Counted from the stretch's first letter, positions 1 through 12,934 are shown. The stretch is 64,000 bases of DNA from Gordionus sp. m RMFG-2023 (GCF_954871325.1 NC_088776.1:58304954-58368953), one strand, 5' to 3'. The notes: generated by a model from the letters alone, not told the origin. Made by a program: numbers and translations.

Positions 1-1
1 T

Positions 2-886
2 AAAATATTTCTGGAAAAAATTTTAAACATAAATTTAAACTCATTCAATTGGTCACTTGCTCAGCTACCTTCTAAACTAGGAGGTTTAGATTTTTTTCCG
101 CTCAATCTTTTATCCTTATCATCATTCATATCATCTAGATTATCTAACAATTCTATTATTTCTGGCTTCATATGCCCTACCGATCGTTTATTAGACGACG
201 CTATTGACAAATGGAAGGCAAACACACCCATTAACACCGTATTACCATCAATCATCACACACAAAAATTTTTTCACACCTTTAATCTCTAAATACCAGAC
301 AGATATATCAGTCAATCCACCTTTCGATTGCATTCAACTCCTTCAATTATCTGACAGACTTGGTGGTCATAAATGGTTAGAATCACTCCCTAGTCGCAAC
401 CTTGGTAATCTCTTATCAGATAAACAACTGAGAGTAACCATTGGTCTACGTCTAGGTTGCGATATAGTACAGCCTCATGCCTGCGTCAAATGCAAATCAC
501 CCGTTGATTCAAAGGGTAGACATGGCTTAAATTGCATTTTTAGTCAAGGGCGACATCAACGCCACTCAGCTGTAAACCATATAATAAATAGAATCTTAAC
601 AGCTGCACACATTCCTAACAATCTCGAACCATCAAATTTATCTCAAGTAGATGGTTTAAGACCTGATGGTATGACAACCATACCTTGGGCCCTCGGCAAA
701 TCACTCATATGGGACTACACGTGTGTTTCATCATTCCCTTCAAACATAAATTTCAATTTAATAACACAGGCTGAAATTAAAAAGATAAACAAATACGAAA
801 ATTTTAAAAACCTTTTATTCACTCCAGTTGTGACTTCTACTAACGGGCATTTTTCGCCTTCAACATTTTTGTTTTTAAAAAATTAG
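2..886 (+). CDS. LINE polyprotein, C-terminal part with CCHC finger and restriction-like endonuclease (partial)
   Basis: One frame stays open from the left window edge to a TAG at 884-886 (294 codons), so this is the 3' end of a longer ORF. Near residue 160 there is a C-x2-C-x9-H-x3-C finger (HACVKCKSPVDSKGRHGLNC). After it come an RHQRH stretch and then RPDG followed 15-16 residues later by WD. That order (zinc knuckle, R/K-H, PD...D) is what is known at the C-terminus of LINEs that carry a restriction-like endonuclease (R2/R4/NeSL-type), so I infer this domain. The reverse transcriptase would lie to the left of the window. The 3' flank becomes plain AT-rich sequence soon after the stop. A decayed relative is at 8940-9165. 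The clade assignment is tentative. Confidence 0.6.
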   Translation, partial: KIFLEKILNINLNSFNWSLAQLPSKLGGLDFFPLNLLSLSSFISSRLSNNSIISGFICPTDRLLDDAIDKWKANTPINTVLPSIITHKNFFTPLISKYQTDISVNPPFDCIQLLQLSDRLGGHKWLESLPSRNLGNLLSDKQLRVTIGLRLGCDIVQPHACVKCKSPVDSKGRHGLNCIFSQGRHQRHSAVNHIINRILTAAHIPNNLEPSNLSQVDGLRPDGMTTIPWALGKSLIWDYTCVSSFPSNINFNLITQAEIKKINKYENFKNLLFTPVVTSTNGHFSPSTFLFLKN

Positions 887-3220
887 ATTTATAAAAAATA
901 TTATAAAATATATAGTAGCGTCAAATTAACAAGAAAAGAGTGAATTTCTATTAATATTATTACTCTAATCTATTTTTTTTTCAATGATAAAAATTTGTAT
1001 GATATTCTTTTTAAATCAACCGTAATGGAGCTTATCTTTTTACACTTTCTCATTCATTATAGTCTATTTGCATTGCATTATATTATATGTGCATAATATC
1101 TAATTCAATCTATATTATAATGATAGTATTTTAATAAGTTTTATTTTATAAGCGTTAATGAAAAAAATGAAATAAAATACGGCATAGGAAGTAAAAGGAA
1201 TTCAAGATTAAATATTTGATTTAGATCTCAACCACTTTCTTTCATTGATTGTATTTATATTATATCATATTATATTTTATTTTTTTCCGTTATAAAGGGA
1301 AATGCAAAAGAAATCTAACTAAAATAAAGTGTTTGTTTCTATATCCGCCTATCGCTTCCACGCGGAATTTTTAATTTAAAGGAGGCACCGAGGGGAAGAA
1401 GAAAAGGGCGCAATTTTTTTTTGGTTGACAAAAATCTGTATATATTTCGTTTATAGCTTGTAAGTGCCTGTAAATAGAGTACAAACTGGACACAAACGGT
1501 TGACGCTAATTTGAACCTCAAAAGTCGGGCCTTAACCGGATGCCGAGTTCGGGTTAAAAATTAAAAAAAAAATTGGGCCGGGTCGAGCAAGTTAATCAAT
1601 ATTTTGGATTTTTTGGAATCAAAGAATTTTTGGAATTTCGACTGGCTCCAGATGCGAATCAAATATTTAATATCATATCCATCTTAAAAGACGAATAAGG
1701 GAAAAGAAAAGAAAAGAAAAGAAAAGAAAGGAAAGAAAGAAAGAAAGAAAGAAAGAAAGCTATGCCCTAAAAATATTCAAATTTTTGGTAATCATATTTT
1801 GCAACGCTCAATTTTTGTTTTGCAAGATTTTTAAAATTATGCCCTCGACCGCCTAAACGCCCTTGGTATGTATCCCCTCCTAAGTGATTTTGAAATTAGT
1901 TAAATATCCAATTTTTTATTTTAGTCTAGTGAGTCAGAATTAAAATAGCTGAATTTAGTGTTAGGGCGAAAATAAAAGCTGATATCGATTCACATTACGA
2001 TAAGCATGCACTGGGGAGGTCCGGGAGGTGCACAGCCCCTTAACTGTTTTTGGATAGGTTTCAAAATAAATACCTGGACACGTGACTGGTTTAAAGCAAA
2101 TCATGCTAAAGTTCATAATTTTTAAATATTTATCTTAGCTCATCTGCTTAATTTGGCCTTAAATATAATAGATGGGATATTATAGTACTTTTTTAAAATT
2201 ATAATTCACTTTTATTAAAAGCAAGAAAGAAATAAAATTATAAGTCCCTTAAGATAGTTTAAGGGGCGCTGCTCCATTAGCTAACCCGTTTGCGCGGGCC
2301 AGATTGCGATAAAGTTAATAAGTAAATTTCTCGAATATTAAGTGATATTGCTATTAGAGGACTTTCTAAATTCATAAATATATAATGGTAAATTCAATAT
2401 TCTGGGTAACTGATGCTTTTTAAGCTTATATCGGAGTAAATTATTATTTAAAAAAAATATATAAATTATAACATATAACCTCCTGTAAAAAAAAATAATG
2501 ATTACATATTTTACAACGAAAAATATACCATAAACTATTATGCACATTTTATAACACATTATACCACCCATTCATGTATACGTTAAGTTAGAAAGATTTA
2601 AGATCCCGATTAAAAAATAAAATATCAAAATGCGATGAAACAATATTATTAATATAAATAATAAAAAAATTTAAAAAAAATTAACATTTATCTTCATTTT
2701 TATCTAAATAATTTAATTTTTTTTAATTATAGAAATAGATAAATGAATAATAAAATAATAAAATTTGAACTAAAAGTTAAAGACTAAAACAACTTTTAAT
2801 ATATATATCTAATGGCCATATGGTAATAACCTCAAAACAAATATATTCGGGGTTAAAGACATATAAACGTTTGCGGGTTAGAAATAAATATATTAAAAAT
2901 TAAATCTTGCGGAAAATATAATTAGCCTGTTCCCCCAAACTAAATAATATTTAGTATAAGTCGCATAAAAAAAACCCAAATGAAATGGAATCCATTGGGA
3001 ATTCGGAATTCTCCCATTTTTACAATCATTTTACGGAAGGGCATTTTTAAAGTTAAATCTGACTTGACCGGAAATGTATTATGTATACGGTATCCGCACT
3101 GCTAACTTATAAAATTTTGCATTTCCGGTTCAAATCAGAAATTTTAAATTTCAAAATATCTGTTTTGGCCTGAAAATGTATTATGTATATATGACTATCC
3201 ACACTGTGAACCTTCGTAAA
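887..3220. other. AT-rich intergenic DNA, no gene seen
   Basis: All frames are broken at short intervals and no exon-like GC rise is visible. The only structured piece is the (GAAA)n tract listed separately. The GC-poor background includes one lone GC-richer phrase near 2000-2060 that I cannot assign. Confidence 0.6.
1701..1759. repeat. (GAAAA)n/(GAAA)n microsatellite
   Basis: The tract begins as GAAAA units and changes to GAAA units. It is the complement of the (TTTC)n class that forms long arrays at 44.8 and 48.1 kb. Confidence 0.9.
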
Positions 3221-3554
3221 AATTTTGCCTAGAAAACTTTTATAAAGTATTCCCAAATTTATATCAATTTTCAATAAAAATTAGGAATTAATATAGACAA
3301 AAATATGGCAAAAATTGTCTAAAGTTTTTTCGGGGGTAATCAATATACTCCACGTGCTAGAATTCATTTCCGGTTACAATCAGAAATTTTAAATTCGAAA
3401 CACCTGATTTGACCGAAAATGTAATATGTATCGAGTATCCTACTGTAATTTTGCCTAGAAAACTTTTATAAAGTATTCCCAAATTTATATCAATTTTCAA
3501 TAAAAATTAGGAATTAATATAGACAAAAATATGGCAAAAATTGTCTAAAGTTTT
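3221..3554. repeat. Identical 108-bp direct repeat (3221-3328 and 3447-3554)
   Basis: The two copies, both beginning AATTTTGCCTAGAAAAC and ending GTCTAAAGTTTT, read identically over about 108 bases and are spaced 226 bases apart. Flanking CATTTCCGGTT/CAGAAATTTTAAA phrases are also repeated, in diverged form, from about 3000 to 3420. The identity of the core against diverged flanks suggests a recent duplication or gene conversion. Confidence 0.8.
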
Positions 3555-3579
3555 AGGTGATATTTCATATCCCAATATG

Positions 3580-3965
3580 ATATATATATGTGTAAGTCGT
3601 ATGGGGTTTCGGAATCCGTGTGGATTCGGAATCTGGGCGATTTTCGGATTTTAAAAATCTGATTTTACAGGAATCGTATTCCAGCACGTGTAAGAGTATT
3701 TACCCTATAAATACACAGCCAATTTCATTGAATAGACATTTTAGTTATTTTTTTAAATTTATACGAAAAATCCGTATAAAAATTAATGTAGATTAGAAGT
3801 AGTTTCTAAAGTTCTTGGCAAAATTGTTTGACATTTACAGTTTTGGGTGCTCTACACATGCTAGAATACATTTCCGGTTAAATCGAACTTTAAAAATTTT
3901 TAAATCGCTTCCGGTAAAGGATTTAAAATCAAAAGATTCCGAATCCCAATACGACATATATATGA
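3580..3965. mobile_element. Inverted-repeat element (TIR CATATATATGT..GTATTGGGATTCGGAATC)
   Basis: The left arm near 3580-3625 (ATATATATGTGTAAGTCGTATGG, then a TTTCGGAATCC phrase) is mirrored near 3940-3965 by GATTCCGAATCCCAATACG followed by ACATATATATG. A related half-element lies at about 34540-34580. There is no coding capacity, so it is probably a non-autonomous DNA element. Exact borders are uncertain. Confidence 0.5.
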
Positions 3966-4019
3966 TTGAGTAGTATAAGAAAATTCACAGCTGGTCCCCA
4001 TTCATAAAGGGATCCGGTG

Positions 4020-4209
4020 CGACACGATTTAACAGCTGATCGATTTTAAAAATCTGTTCACGCGATATATTTTTCTTTCATAATATTAATTTTCTTTTTT
4101 TTAATTCATGAATCATGATGATAATATGAGAAATTTTTAAATTTAAAAAAAAAAAAATTTGATTTCATAACCAAATTAAAAAAAACCGATCAGCTGTTAA
4201 ATCGTGTCG
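4020..4209. mobile_element. Palindromic element with a perfect 23-bp inverted repeat
   Basis: CGACACGATTTAACAGCTGA at 4020-4039, continuing TCG to 4042, is repeated exactly on the opposite strand at 4187-4209. The loop is AT-rich and non-coding. It is MITE-like. No clear target duplication is visible and the superfamily is unknown. Confidence 0.6.
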
Positions 4210-4779
4210 AATCGAATACGACTATGGATTACGGTCTTAACCCGAACTCGCTGCGAATTCGCTCTAACGAATGCAGGGTAACGTGATTAAATTATAAATT
4301 TAATGATTGTATATTTTTAACCGAAAATGGTTTATCGTCGAAAATAAAATCTAAAAGAAAAAAAAATTATTTAGAAAAAAATAAATTTCTGTTTATCATA
4401 ATTTAAAATTCCTTGGTCAGTGATTGGTTAAAATCGAATGTCTTAAATTTTATTGCCCGAAGTTTTAAAAAAGAATTTTCATCGTCATTATTTGGCGAAA
4501 AATAGCCTTTGGATATTTGATGTTCGAATATAAATTAATTATATGTATAAAATATTTAGAAATTTTTAAAAAATATAATTAATTAAATATCGCATACAAT
4601 GAAAGTTAAAGTTTTGTACCCCCTCCACTAAAAATATTTCCGATATTGATTCTTAAGGAATTTGTCCAAAACATCAAAAAGTTTTAAATTTGATACTCAA
4701 AAATAGAAGAAAAAAATTAAAATATGATCAAAAACATATTTTTTTGTTAAATTATTCATAACTTCAATCATTAAGGTTT

Positions 4780-4957
4780 CGACTTTTGAAAACGGCTAAC
4801 TCAATGTTTTTATTCAGAAAAATATTATGCGAAGCCTAAGGTTTTTCTCATAGATAACACAAAGGTTTGGACATCTATTAACGAAATCTTGAGGGTTAGG
4901 CAATATTTTTTTCTGGCTAAAGTATTGAGTTAAATCGAGCCCTTTTAACAATATTAG
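4780..4957. mobile_element. MITE family A, diverged copy
   Basis: It carries the family core AACGGCTAACTCAATGTTTT, then AGAAAAATATTATGCGAAGCC, then the closing TCTGGCTAAAGTATTGAGTT and CCTTTTAACAATATTAG. The left end is worn away. Confidence 0.65.
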
Positions 4958-5210
4958 GTCTTCGAAAAGAGGTTTTTGGATGTACACCGCCCTTTTTTTT
5001 TGTCTGAGCTAGTTACCAGGATTTAGGTGAACAAAGGAGGGAGGAGAGGAAAAGAAAGCTACACTTTCCATTCCCAGAAATTGGTCAGGTTCGATCCAAC
5101 TGGTCCGCGGAAATCTAAAAAAGAAGGTTTTCGTAATATTTTTTAGCTCGGCTCGATAAATACCGGTTAACCCCCCCAGAATTTCGTAACAACCCCTGCC
5201 CGTATTTATT

Positions 5211-5618
5211 GTGAAGGGAGGATCGGGGAATTCGCATTATACGAGGTTTAAAAATCACAATATTTCTCATAATGCCCTACTGCATATCTCTGCCATCCCA
5301 CTCATTACCTACCTTATTCTCTCTATATCTTACGAAGACCCACCCCCCTCCCTTCTTCTTCAGAGTTATTGTAGCCACCGGGGGAGGAAGTCAGCAAAAA
5401 GGGCTGCATCCCAATTTGAGCCTATAAGCCTTTGTATACTAATTTGCTCTGTAAATATTATTAGCATCGAAACCGCTTTGCGCGCTGCAAATGAGGCGCA
5501 TAGTATAATAATTCGCTTGGAGTTCGTTGATTTTTTTTTGTACTATTTAAAATCCTATGTTAAGCTTGTATTATCCTTCTTCTATTTAGGATTTCACATC
5601 TACAAGCATACAGGTTAG
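5211..5618 (+). other. GC-richer open stretch of 135 codons, unrecognised
   Basis: The frame is open for 135 codons with moderate GC, which stands out in this background. The predicted protein has no motif I recognise, contains hydrophobic stretches near its C-terminus and shows no splice context. It may be a transposon remnant or chance. I do not claim it as a gene. Confidence 0.2.
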
Positions 5619-6476
5619 ACTCCTTCCAAAGACAGGGGATGGCCATCGCTATCTTTGCAGAGAATTATATAAGCTACAATGTCAGTTTTAACATAAATAT
5701 TGAATATTTTAAATATTATTTATAATCAAAATTTAATCTTATTGTTAGTTTTTTTTTAAATATTGAAACATTATTAAATTAGATCTAGATGATGGATGTG
5801 ACATAGGAAAAATAATTCAATACGAATATATACAGGCAAAATTTAGTTTGTTGTTGAAATGGAAGGTACATGATATTAATTAATTTTAGAAAAATATTAG
5901 CTAAAAATAATATGTATAATGAAACGAACGTTTTAAATTATTCAGAATCGAATAAATTTATTATTGAATTAGCATTTAATTTTCACAGTATAATATTCAT
6001 CTGCCTTAAATATCAGTTAGATTTTTAGACAAATAAAGTACGTTTTGTTTCCAATAAAATCAGTGCAACTACTAACTTAGCATTTATTTATTTTTTTAAC
6101 TGAAAATAATTTTAAACTTTCAAAAATCATATCTAAACGTATAATTTGCTCTCATATTTATTCATCTTGGTAATCGTTGAAATAACAAATACATATAGTA
6201 TCATTGATATTCGAACAAAAAATATGTGAATATCTGATACTTTGAATATTATGAGGTCCGAGATTTAAAATCTTATATCTTATTAGCCTATTAAATATAT
6301 ATTGTTAGTTTGAGTTTATTTGAATAAATATAAAATAAAGAATCTAATTTTAAGTAAAAAATTGGCTTGTATAATTGCCCTGATTTAAATCTTTGTCAAT
6401 TTCGCGTTTTGCCAATAAATATAAGAATAAATATAAAATGATGAACAAAAAAATAAGGAAAAAAAAGGGTAAATAG

Positions 6477-6663
6477 TAGTGTTGTGTTAAACGGCTCGAT
6501 TTAAGCCAATGGCTAACTCAATATTTTAGCCAAAAAAATATTGTCTAAGCCTCCAGATTTCGTTAATAGATGTTCATACCTTTGTGCCACCTTTGAGCAA
6601 GATCTTAAGGATTGCATAATATTTTTCCTAATAAAGCTCAAAATAAGCCGTTTAACAACACTA
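6477..6663. mobile_element. MITE family A (TA-flanked, about 187 bp)
   Basis: It starts TAGTGTTGTGTTAAACGGCT and ends AGCCGTTTAACAACACTAG, so the termini are inverted repeats bounded by TA, as in Tc1/mariner-type elements. The interior has the family phrases AACTCAATATTTTAGCC and ATTTCGTTAATAGATGTTC. It is non-coding. Confidence 0.8.
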
Positions 6664-8934
6664 GTAAATAATTTTATTACCTTTATTTGTGATGCTAATT
6701 AATATATCGAATGATGAAAAAAAATGCCCAATTTATGGCATCAACTTTTTGATAAATTTATTATATTTTCTTTAAATTATTCTTCTTTTTTTTTGTCGCA
6801 AGTTCATAATTTAATTAACTATATAAACTTCATAAAATAAAAAATTTTGTTTAAAAAAAATGTATTTTTTTTTTGTGGTATGATAAAATTTAAATTTTTT
6901 TTATTAACAAAAATTATTACAATACAATATTTTTCTTTCATAAAAAATATATATATATATATTTAGGTTAAATTATATTATAATTTTCAATAAAAATGTA
7001 AATTGTAAAATGTAAAAAAATCATTTTTCTTCTTTTTTAAACAAAATTATTAAATTTACATTTAAAAACATGTAAAAAATTTAATATTTTCGTTTTTTTA
7101 TTTTATTCTTAAAGGGATATTATATTATATTGTTATTATTATTTTAAAGGCAAATATTTTGAAAAAAATTTTTTTTTAAAAAAAAATTACAAAATTTTGA
7201 AAAAAAAATACATAATTTAATTATATTTTTTAAAAAAAAATAGAAGAAGCAATCATAATGTTACATAATTATAATAATTTATTTTTTTAAAAAAAAAATA
7301 TATAGAAAAATGAAAATTTTTAAAAAAATTCGTCTTACAAAACTGAATTATTTGATTGATAATTAAATGATTATATTATTATATGGGTGGGTTAGTATGA
7401 TACGGGCGGAAATAGATTATTCATAACTTCTTGACTTTTTCAGATTTGGGGTAGCGTGGAAAAAAGTACATAACTCCATTGAGCCACGCCCCCCTCCCCC
7501 CCCCCCTGATGACTAAAATTGGTGTGGTTATGAAACCACTTGGGGTCTCTCCCTCCACCCCCCCCCCCCCCTTCTTTCGAATCTGGAAATATATATGATA
7601 ATTCTAAAAATGTTTTCACTGTCAGGAATTTGACTGAAATTAAGAAGAGAGGCGAATTATTTAGGTGGATTGGTAAACGGGGAGCAAATATTTGGGGTAA
7701 TAAAGGAAGTGGAGGAGAAAGCCTACGTTAATATGTTAACATCAGAAAAGGATATGTAAAGTTCTAAATATAATATAAATAATATATTTTGGGATAGATT
7801 TTGTATTTTTATGAATATTTTGATATTTCGGGAATACGGAATTCCGTTTTCCGGTTAAGTCGGGAAAATATTTTTCCTTCCTAAGGAGTATTGAAAACTA
7901 TTAGTCTCTCGTAGATCTCTCAGTAAAAAAAGTAACCAATTAGATGTACATCTTATTACAAATTTCGTTTTATAGAAAGGTTTGGGGTTAGATTTGATAT
8001 TTTTTTTTTAAAAAAAAAGAATATTTAATCGACTTTGAAATCAATATATAAATTTTCTTTTATCATTGTTATTATTTCGTTCGCAATTACTTTTTCTCTC
8101 TTTTTTTAAAAAAAATTCAAATCTCAAATTATTTTATCTGAAATCCAAACAACAAATATTTTTTTTTAAATTTAAACACTTACAAAAACTTAAAAAACTT
8201 TATCCAAATAAAAGGAAAATATATCGAAATTTTAAATTCTTTCAAGACGTTGTTTTGGAAGGGAAATACTGCACCCTGAACACTTTTTGTATATTTATAA
8301 AATTAATTTCCAATCTAGATCAATTTTATTTTCATATAAAAGAAATCGCGTTGTGTCATTTTTTTTTACTCTAAAACCATCTTCCTTAAAAAGGAGGATA
8401 ATTGCATCAAAAGTTAAAAAAAAAGAAAGGAAGGAGATCTATAGTTTAATTAGTAAATAATAGTCACATAAAAGTAAAAATATTTTCTTTCTAAAATAAA
8501 TAAAAATAAAATAAATTTCAAAATTATGTTACTTCAAAAATGACAAATTTTTCTTTTCCTATGGCTATTTCTTATCCTCGTTCAATCATAATATATTTTA
8601 AATTTAAAACATTATATTTTACTTTGTAATGATGTTAATGGTTATATCTAAGCAATATATATATATAAAATAACTTAAAATTACCTTTAAAAAAAATACA
8701 ATCAAACTGGTTATTGTTATGTAAGTTTTTTAACATTAAATCACTTATATAATAATTACTAATAAATAGTTTTTTTTAAATTATATATATATATATTGAT
8801 TTAAGATAATTTGAAAGTATAACTAACAAAAAAAAAGAGATAGAAAATTCTTCTTTACCCCCTTTTTTTAATTTTTTTTATCATTATTCATAATTTTTTT
8901 AGTATTCTTTTTCCGACATCAAGGACACTCTTTA
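6664..8934. other. Extremely AT-rich intergenic DNA, no gene seen
   Basis: The stretch is dominated by A/T runs, with two poly-C tracts (7488-7506 and 7558-7571). The open stretches at 7540-7731 and 8066-8374 are low-complexity, lysine/phenylalanine-rich readings of AT-rich DNA or of the poly-C run, and I reject them as genes. Confidence 0.6.
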
Positions 8935-8939
8935 ATAAA

Positions 8940-9165
8940 TAAATTATTACCAAGAACTTCAGCATCTTTCAACAGGTGACGGCTAAAGATCTGACATTCA
9001 GACCATTATCCCCTGTGCTATTGGCAAATTTTGGGATTATTCATCCTTTCCCAAAAATATAATTAGCAACTTGCTTATTCTATACAGCATATTCTCGCCA
9101 ATTGCAATTTCTACTAACGGACAGTTTGATCTATTCACCTTTCGTTTTTTTTAAAATAAATTTAG
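8940..9165 (+). mobile_element. Degenerate copy of the LINE 3' end seen at 2-886
   Basis: The order of phrases matches the end of the 2-886 ORF: CAACAGGTGACGG against CAAGTAGATGG, AGATCTGACATTCAGACC against AGACCTGATGGTATGACAACC, and near the end TTCTACTAACGGACAG against TTCTACTAACGGGCAT, followed by a T-rich run. The frame is lost. It is an old relative of the same family. Confidence 0.5.
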
Positions 9166-10399
9166 CTCACAAAAATTACAGACACATTAAACCTAAAGAA
9201 TTCTCATTCCTTATGCAGAACATACAAATAAACATGTTTAAATTTAATTATTGTTCCATCTTAGGAACACAATTTTGATTTTCTTAAAAAAAATTTTAAT
9301 TTTTTTTTATATAGTTTCACGTTAATAACTTTTTAGTTTTATACAAACTTCACATATTTCTTATATATTAGAACCATTAATAAAATATTTAAATTTGTTC
9401 CAATAAAAATAAAAGATTCACCTTTCTAACCTCGTTTTTTAAAATATATAGGAAAACTATATGTTTTAGTTCTATTGAGTTTTTTATTTAAAAAAAAATC
9501 GCTAAAATGGAGGAAATAGCTATTTCCCTATTTTTAGGCATGGTCAAAGATAGGATTATTTCTAAACAGCTGTCTATCTAGCTCTCACTTGCTTATAAAA
9601 AATGGTAAATATAGCTCCCTTTTAAACAGCCTAAAAATGAAAATAGGCTTTTCAGAAAAATAATTTTAAATTTGCAAGCAATATTTATTCAATATACACA
9701 CTCCAAAACCAGAATAAGGTGTCATAGCTAATAGGCTGAATAGTCCCAGGATAAATAAATTTAATAAATAATCTCAGCTTTGACACCGCCTTAAGAATTT
9801 TATATATAACTGTGTTTAATTTTCCCTAACTTCTAATATTATTTTCAATATTGCCTTAAAAATTTTTCTGAGATATAATGTAAGATTCTCAATTTTTTAC
9901 GATTTAGAACCCTATCCCAAACAAGCTGTCTTGATATTCATGGCGGAGAACTGCAATAAACGGGTTTTAACAAAAAAACTTAAACATTTGGTGGGCGGGT
10001 TAAGAAATATTTTCTAAATGCTGAGCAGATATATTTGAAAGTATATTTTGGGGCAAAATGAATAGAAAAAAAAATCCGTATTGCATATTTATATATAAGT
10101 TTTTTAAAAAAAAATATATATATATAATAAATACTTAAATAAAATAAATAAGGAACGTAAACCAACCAATCAAATCATTTTTAAAACATTGGGCTGGCTA
10201 GGTAATTTTATAAGTAAATGAGCAGAGAGCCGGTTAATTTTTTTTTAGTTGGGTTAAACCTGCTACAAAATAAAAAAATACATTTTTCTCGATATATAAA
10301 ATTGTTTAAATTTGATTATGGTAAGGAAGGTCTCTTGGAATCTGTAAAATGTTGAAATTATTGTTTGTCACCCCCTCTCCCATTCTCCCCACAGCATAT
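9166..10399. other. AT-rich intergenic DNA, no gene seen
   Basis: No exon-like stretch or repeat arms were found. The minus-strand open stretch at 9980-10165 is low-complexity. Confidence 0.55.
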
Positions 10400-10741
10400 G
10401 TTTTAACCAATGACATATATAATACCTAGACTAACGATTCATTCATTAAAAGTGTACATCAATGCAAATCTGCTGGAGACGCCATCTTGGTTACACTAAT
10501 AATTATTAATATTTTTAAACGAGAGCCTAATTTATTTCCTATATCTGATGCAAACTTTATTAAAGAATTACCGGATCATCGAGATGATAAGGAAGCAAGT
10601 TATCAATTTAATAGTAGTTTTTAACGTGAGAATAATTACTATATATGTTACCAAAATGGCGGGTCCAGTTGAAGATGCTTAAAAATGCATTTTAATGAAT
10701 GAAACGTCAGGCTAGGTATTATATATGTCATTGGTTTAAAC
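10400..10741. mobile_element. MITE family B, best-preserved copy
   Basis: Left end CCAATGACATATATAATACC plus TA and right end TAGGTATTATATATGTCATT plus GG are a perfect 22-bp inverted repeat, extending imperfectly to about 37 bp. The interior carries CATTCATTAAAAGTGTACATC, CGCCATCTTGGTTAC and, inverted, GTTACCAAAATGGCGGG. It is non-coding. Other copies are at 36721-37003 and 47638-47984. Confidence 0.8.
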
Positions 10742-12832
10742 ACCAAACTCAACATGATGGTTGGAGAGGAGGTGGGTGGGGGGGGGGGGGTTTACATAAT
10801 AATTGTGTCATTTACATTTTCACGGGGTCATTTTAATTTAAAATAGTGATGATCAAGTCAAATGTTGTGGAAAATAAAAATTTAATAAATGTGTTACTAC
10901 AAAACGATTTAAATTCTAAAAAATCCCCCTATATACACTAGTACATATCGGATGACACTAGCACGATTTAACCCAACCCTAAAGAGTTAAACCATATTAC
11001 CCCCCCCCCCCCTTATTTCCAACTAAAAATAGAGTATTATAATTATTGAACTTTCTTTTTATTTTTGTACATTTTTTTGGGAAAAATCTTAAAAAATTTT
11101 TAAATAAAATTTTTTTTTTCTTTTTCAGGTGAATAAATTTATTGTTTTTGTTTTTTATAATTTATTTTTAAAGAAGAAAAAAATTATTATAATAATTATA
11201 ATAATAACCTCAAATTATTCGCTTATTATTTTAATTATATATATTTTATATAAATGCATGATATTTATTATATTAAATTAGTATTAAAATTCTTCAAAAA
11301 AATAAGAATTTTGTGATAGTTTTTATTTTTAATGATTTGATACATTAATAAATACAACAAAAAACGCGTTACTTTTTTTTAAAAAAAATGACAAATCTTT
11401 TAATCAATTAAAAAAAAAATACAAAATCACCGAAAATAAAGAAGATATATTTTGTTATTTTTTGATCAAAAAAATATGAGGAAATTTATGAAGATGAAAA
11501 GAGAAAAATAAAAATAAATATATATATATTTTTAAATAAATTACTAAATTAAAACAAGAATTATTTAGAAAATTTTTTTCTGACCATATACATATATATG
11601 CAGTGTTGACCAAATTTGATGGTAAACATTTCCATATTTTTTTAAATTTATTTGAGAATAAAATTATTTAAATTCGCAAAAAAAATTGTTAAAATAATAT
11701 ATCAAGTGTTGTTAAACGGCTAACTAAATGATTTATTCAGAAAAATATTATGCAAGACTAAAGATTTTGCCGATAGATGACACAAAGGTATGTAAATCTA
11801 TTAGCGAAATTCCGAGGCTTAGGAATTATTTTTCCGGCTAAAATATTAGCCGCTTTTAAAAATCGGCTTAAATCTAGCCGTTTAACAACACTAAACAGAT
11901 CTATATGTTCTTATCAATTTTTTTTACAAGTTAAATAGCTTTATTTACAAACGAATTTCAAAAAAAATATGGAAATATTTTGGAATTAAATCCGTTTAAC
12001 ACTTGTATATTTAAATTTCGATTTTCTAGAAGGAAAAAAAATAAATGTTAGGAAAAGTATTGTATTATGATATCCTTGTTGACCACGAAAATTTGAAATA
12101 TTTTGAAATTTTTTTTTTAGACATTTATGAATTATGAAATTTAAATTATATTAAAAAGCCTTAAGGTTATATATATATTTTTTTTGTCATTTTTCTTTTT
12201 ATTAGTAGGAAAAAAAAATTATTTTATACTTGAGAAGAAGAAAATATAGCTCAGAGGACAATTTAAAATAATGAAGATAATTAGTTTATGTAAAACCACG
12301 TATTTTAGGGAGAAATCTTATTGAATAACCCAGTCGTTAACTTAGTTGTAGGACACAGATTTGCAATGAAACACAGGGCTAAACAAGTACGCCTTGTGTC
12401 ATGAAAGACTCAAATTTCTATAGAATATCAATTGTTTTTATACTGCCTGTTTATCTTCATAAATATTTCTGGCTGAGCCCCTAGGGGAGGGGGGGGGGTA
12501 ATTTTTTTAAAGTTTATATTCTAGATTCTAAAAAATGTTTAGGCTATCATAATAAAATTTGTCCAAGGACTCTATTACATAGGTTGTGATAAAGTGATTA
12601 AGTAAATTTACAGGGCATATGGTAATGCGTCATGTGAGGAGATGATCAAAATTAAATACAAATCTGTGATGCACTCCGTGTTTATAAACTTGCTAATTCT
12701 AACATAAAAATTCCTAATATTCAACCAAGATTCAAATGCAACCTTATCACCGTAATAGAGTGTAGCAACCATTCAGGCACGAAATCGAGGGTGGAGGGGA
12801 TCCCTTCTTTGCAAATTTATCTATTCTCGTAA
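10742..12832. other. AT-rich intergenic DNA with poly-G/C runs, no gene seen
   Basis: It contains G13 at 10778-10790, C13 at 11000-11012 and a G run at 12489-12498, plus the MITE listed separately. No exon-like segment was seen. Confidence 0.55.
11705..11893. mobile_element. MITE family A copy
   Basis: It begins AAGTGTTGTTAAACGGCTAAC and ends TAGCCGTTTAACAACACTA. The interior repeats GAAAAATATTATGCAAGAC and GCTAAAATATTAGCCG. Confidence 0.8.
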
Positions 12833-12908
12833 ATATTATCTTAGGCTAATAGACCTCACTCCCTAACAATATATTATCTTAGGCTAATAGACCTCACTCC
12901 CTAACAAT
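12833..12908. repeat. 38-bp unit in perfect tandem duplication
   Basis: The unit ATATTATCTTAGGCTAATAG followed by ACCTCACTCCCTAACAAT occurs twice back to back without a mismatch. Confidence 0.9.
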
Positions 12909-12934
12909 ATATCATCACTGTAATTTGAAAGAAA

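Noticed and set aside
1339-1521. Minus-strand 60-codon frame and similar short frames at 2338-2571, 9980-10165, 27669-27951, 30841-31071 and 33631-33852
   Set aside because: They are AT-rich or antisense to supported exons and have no recognisable motif or splice context.
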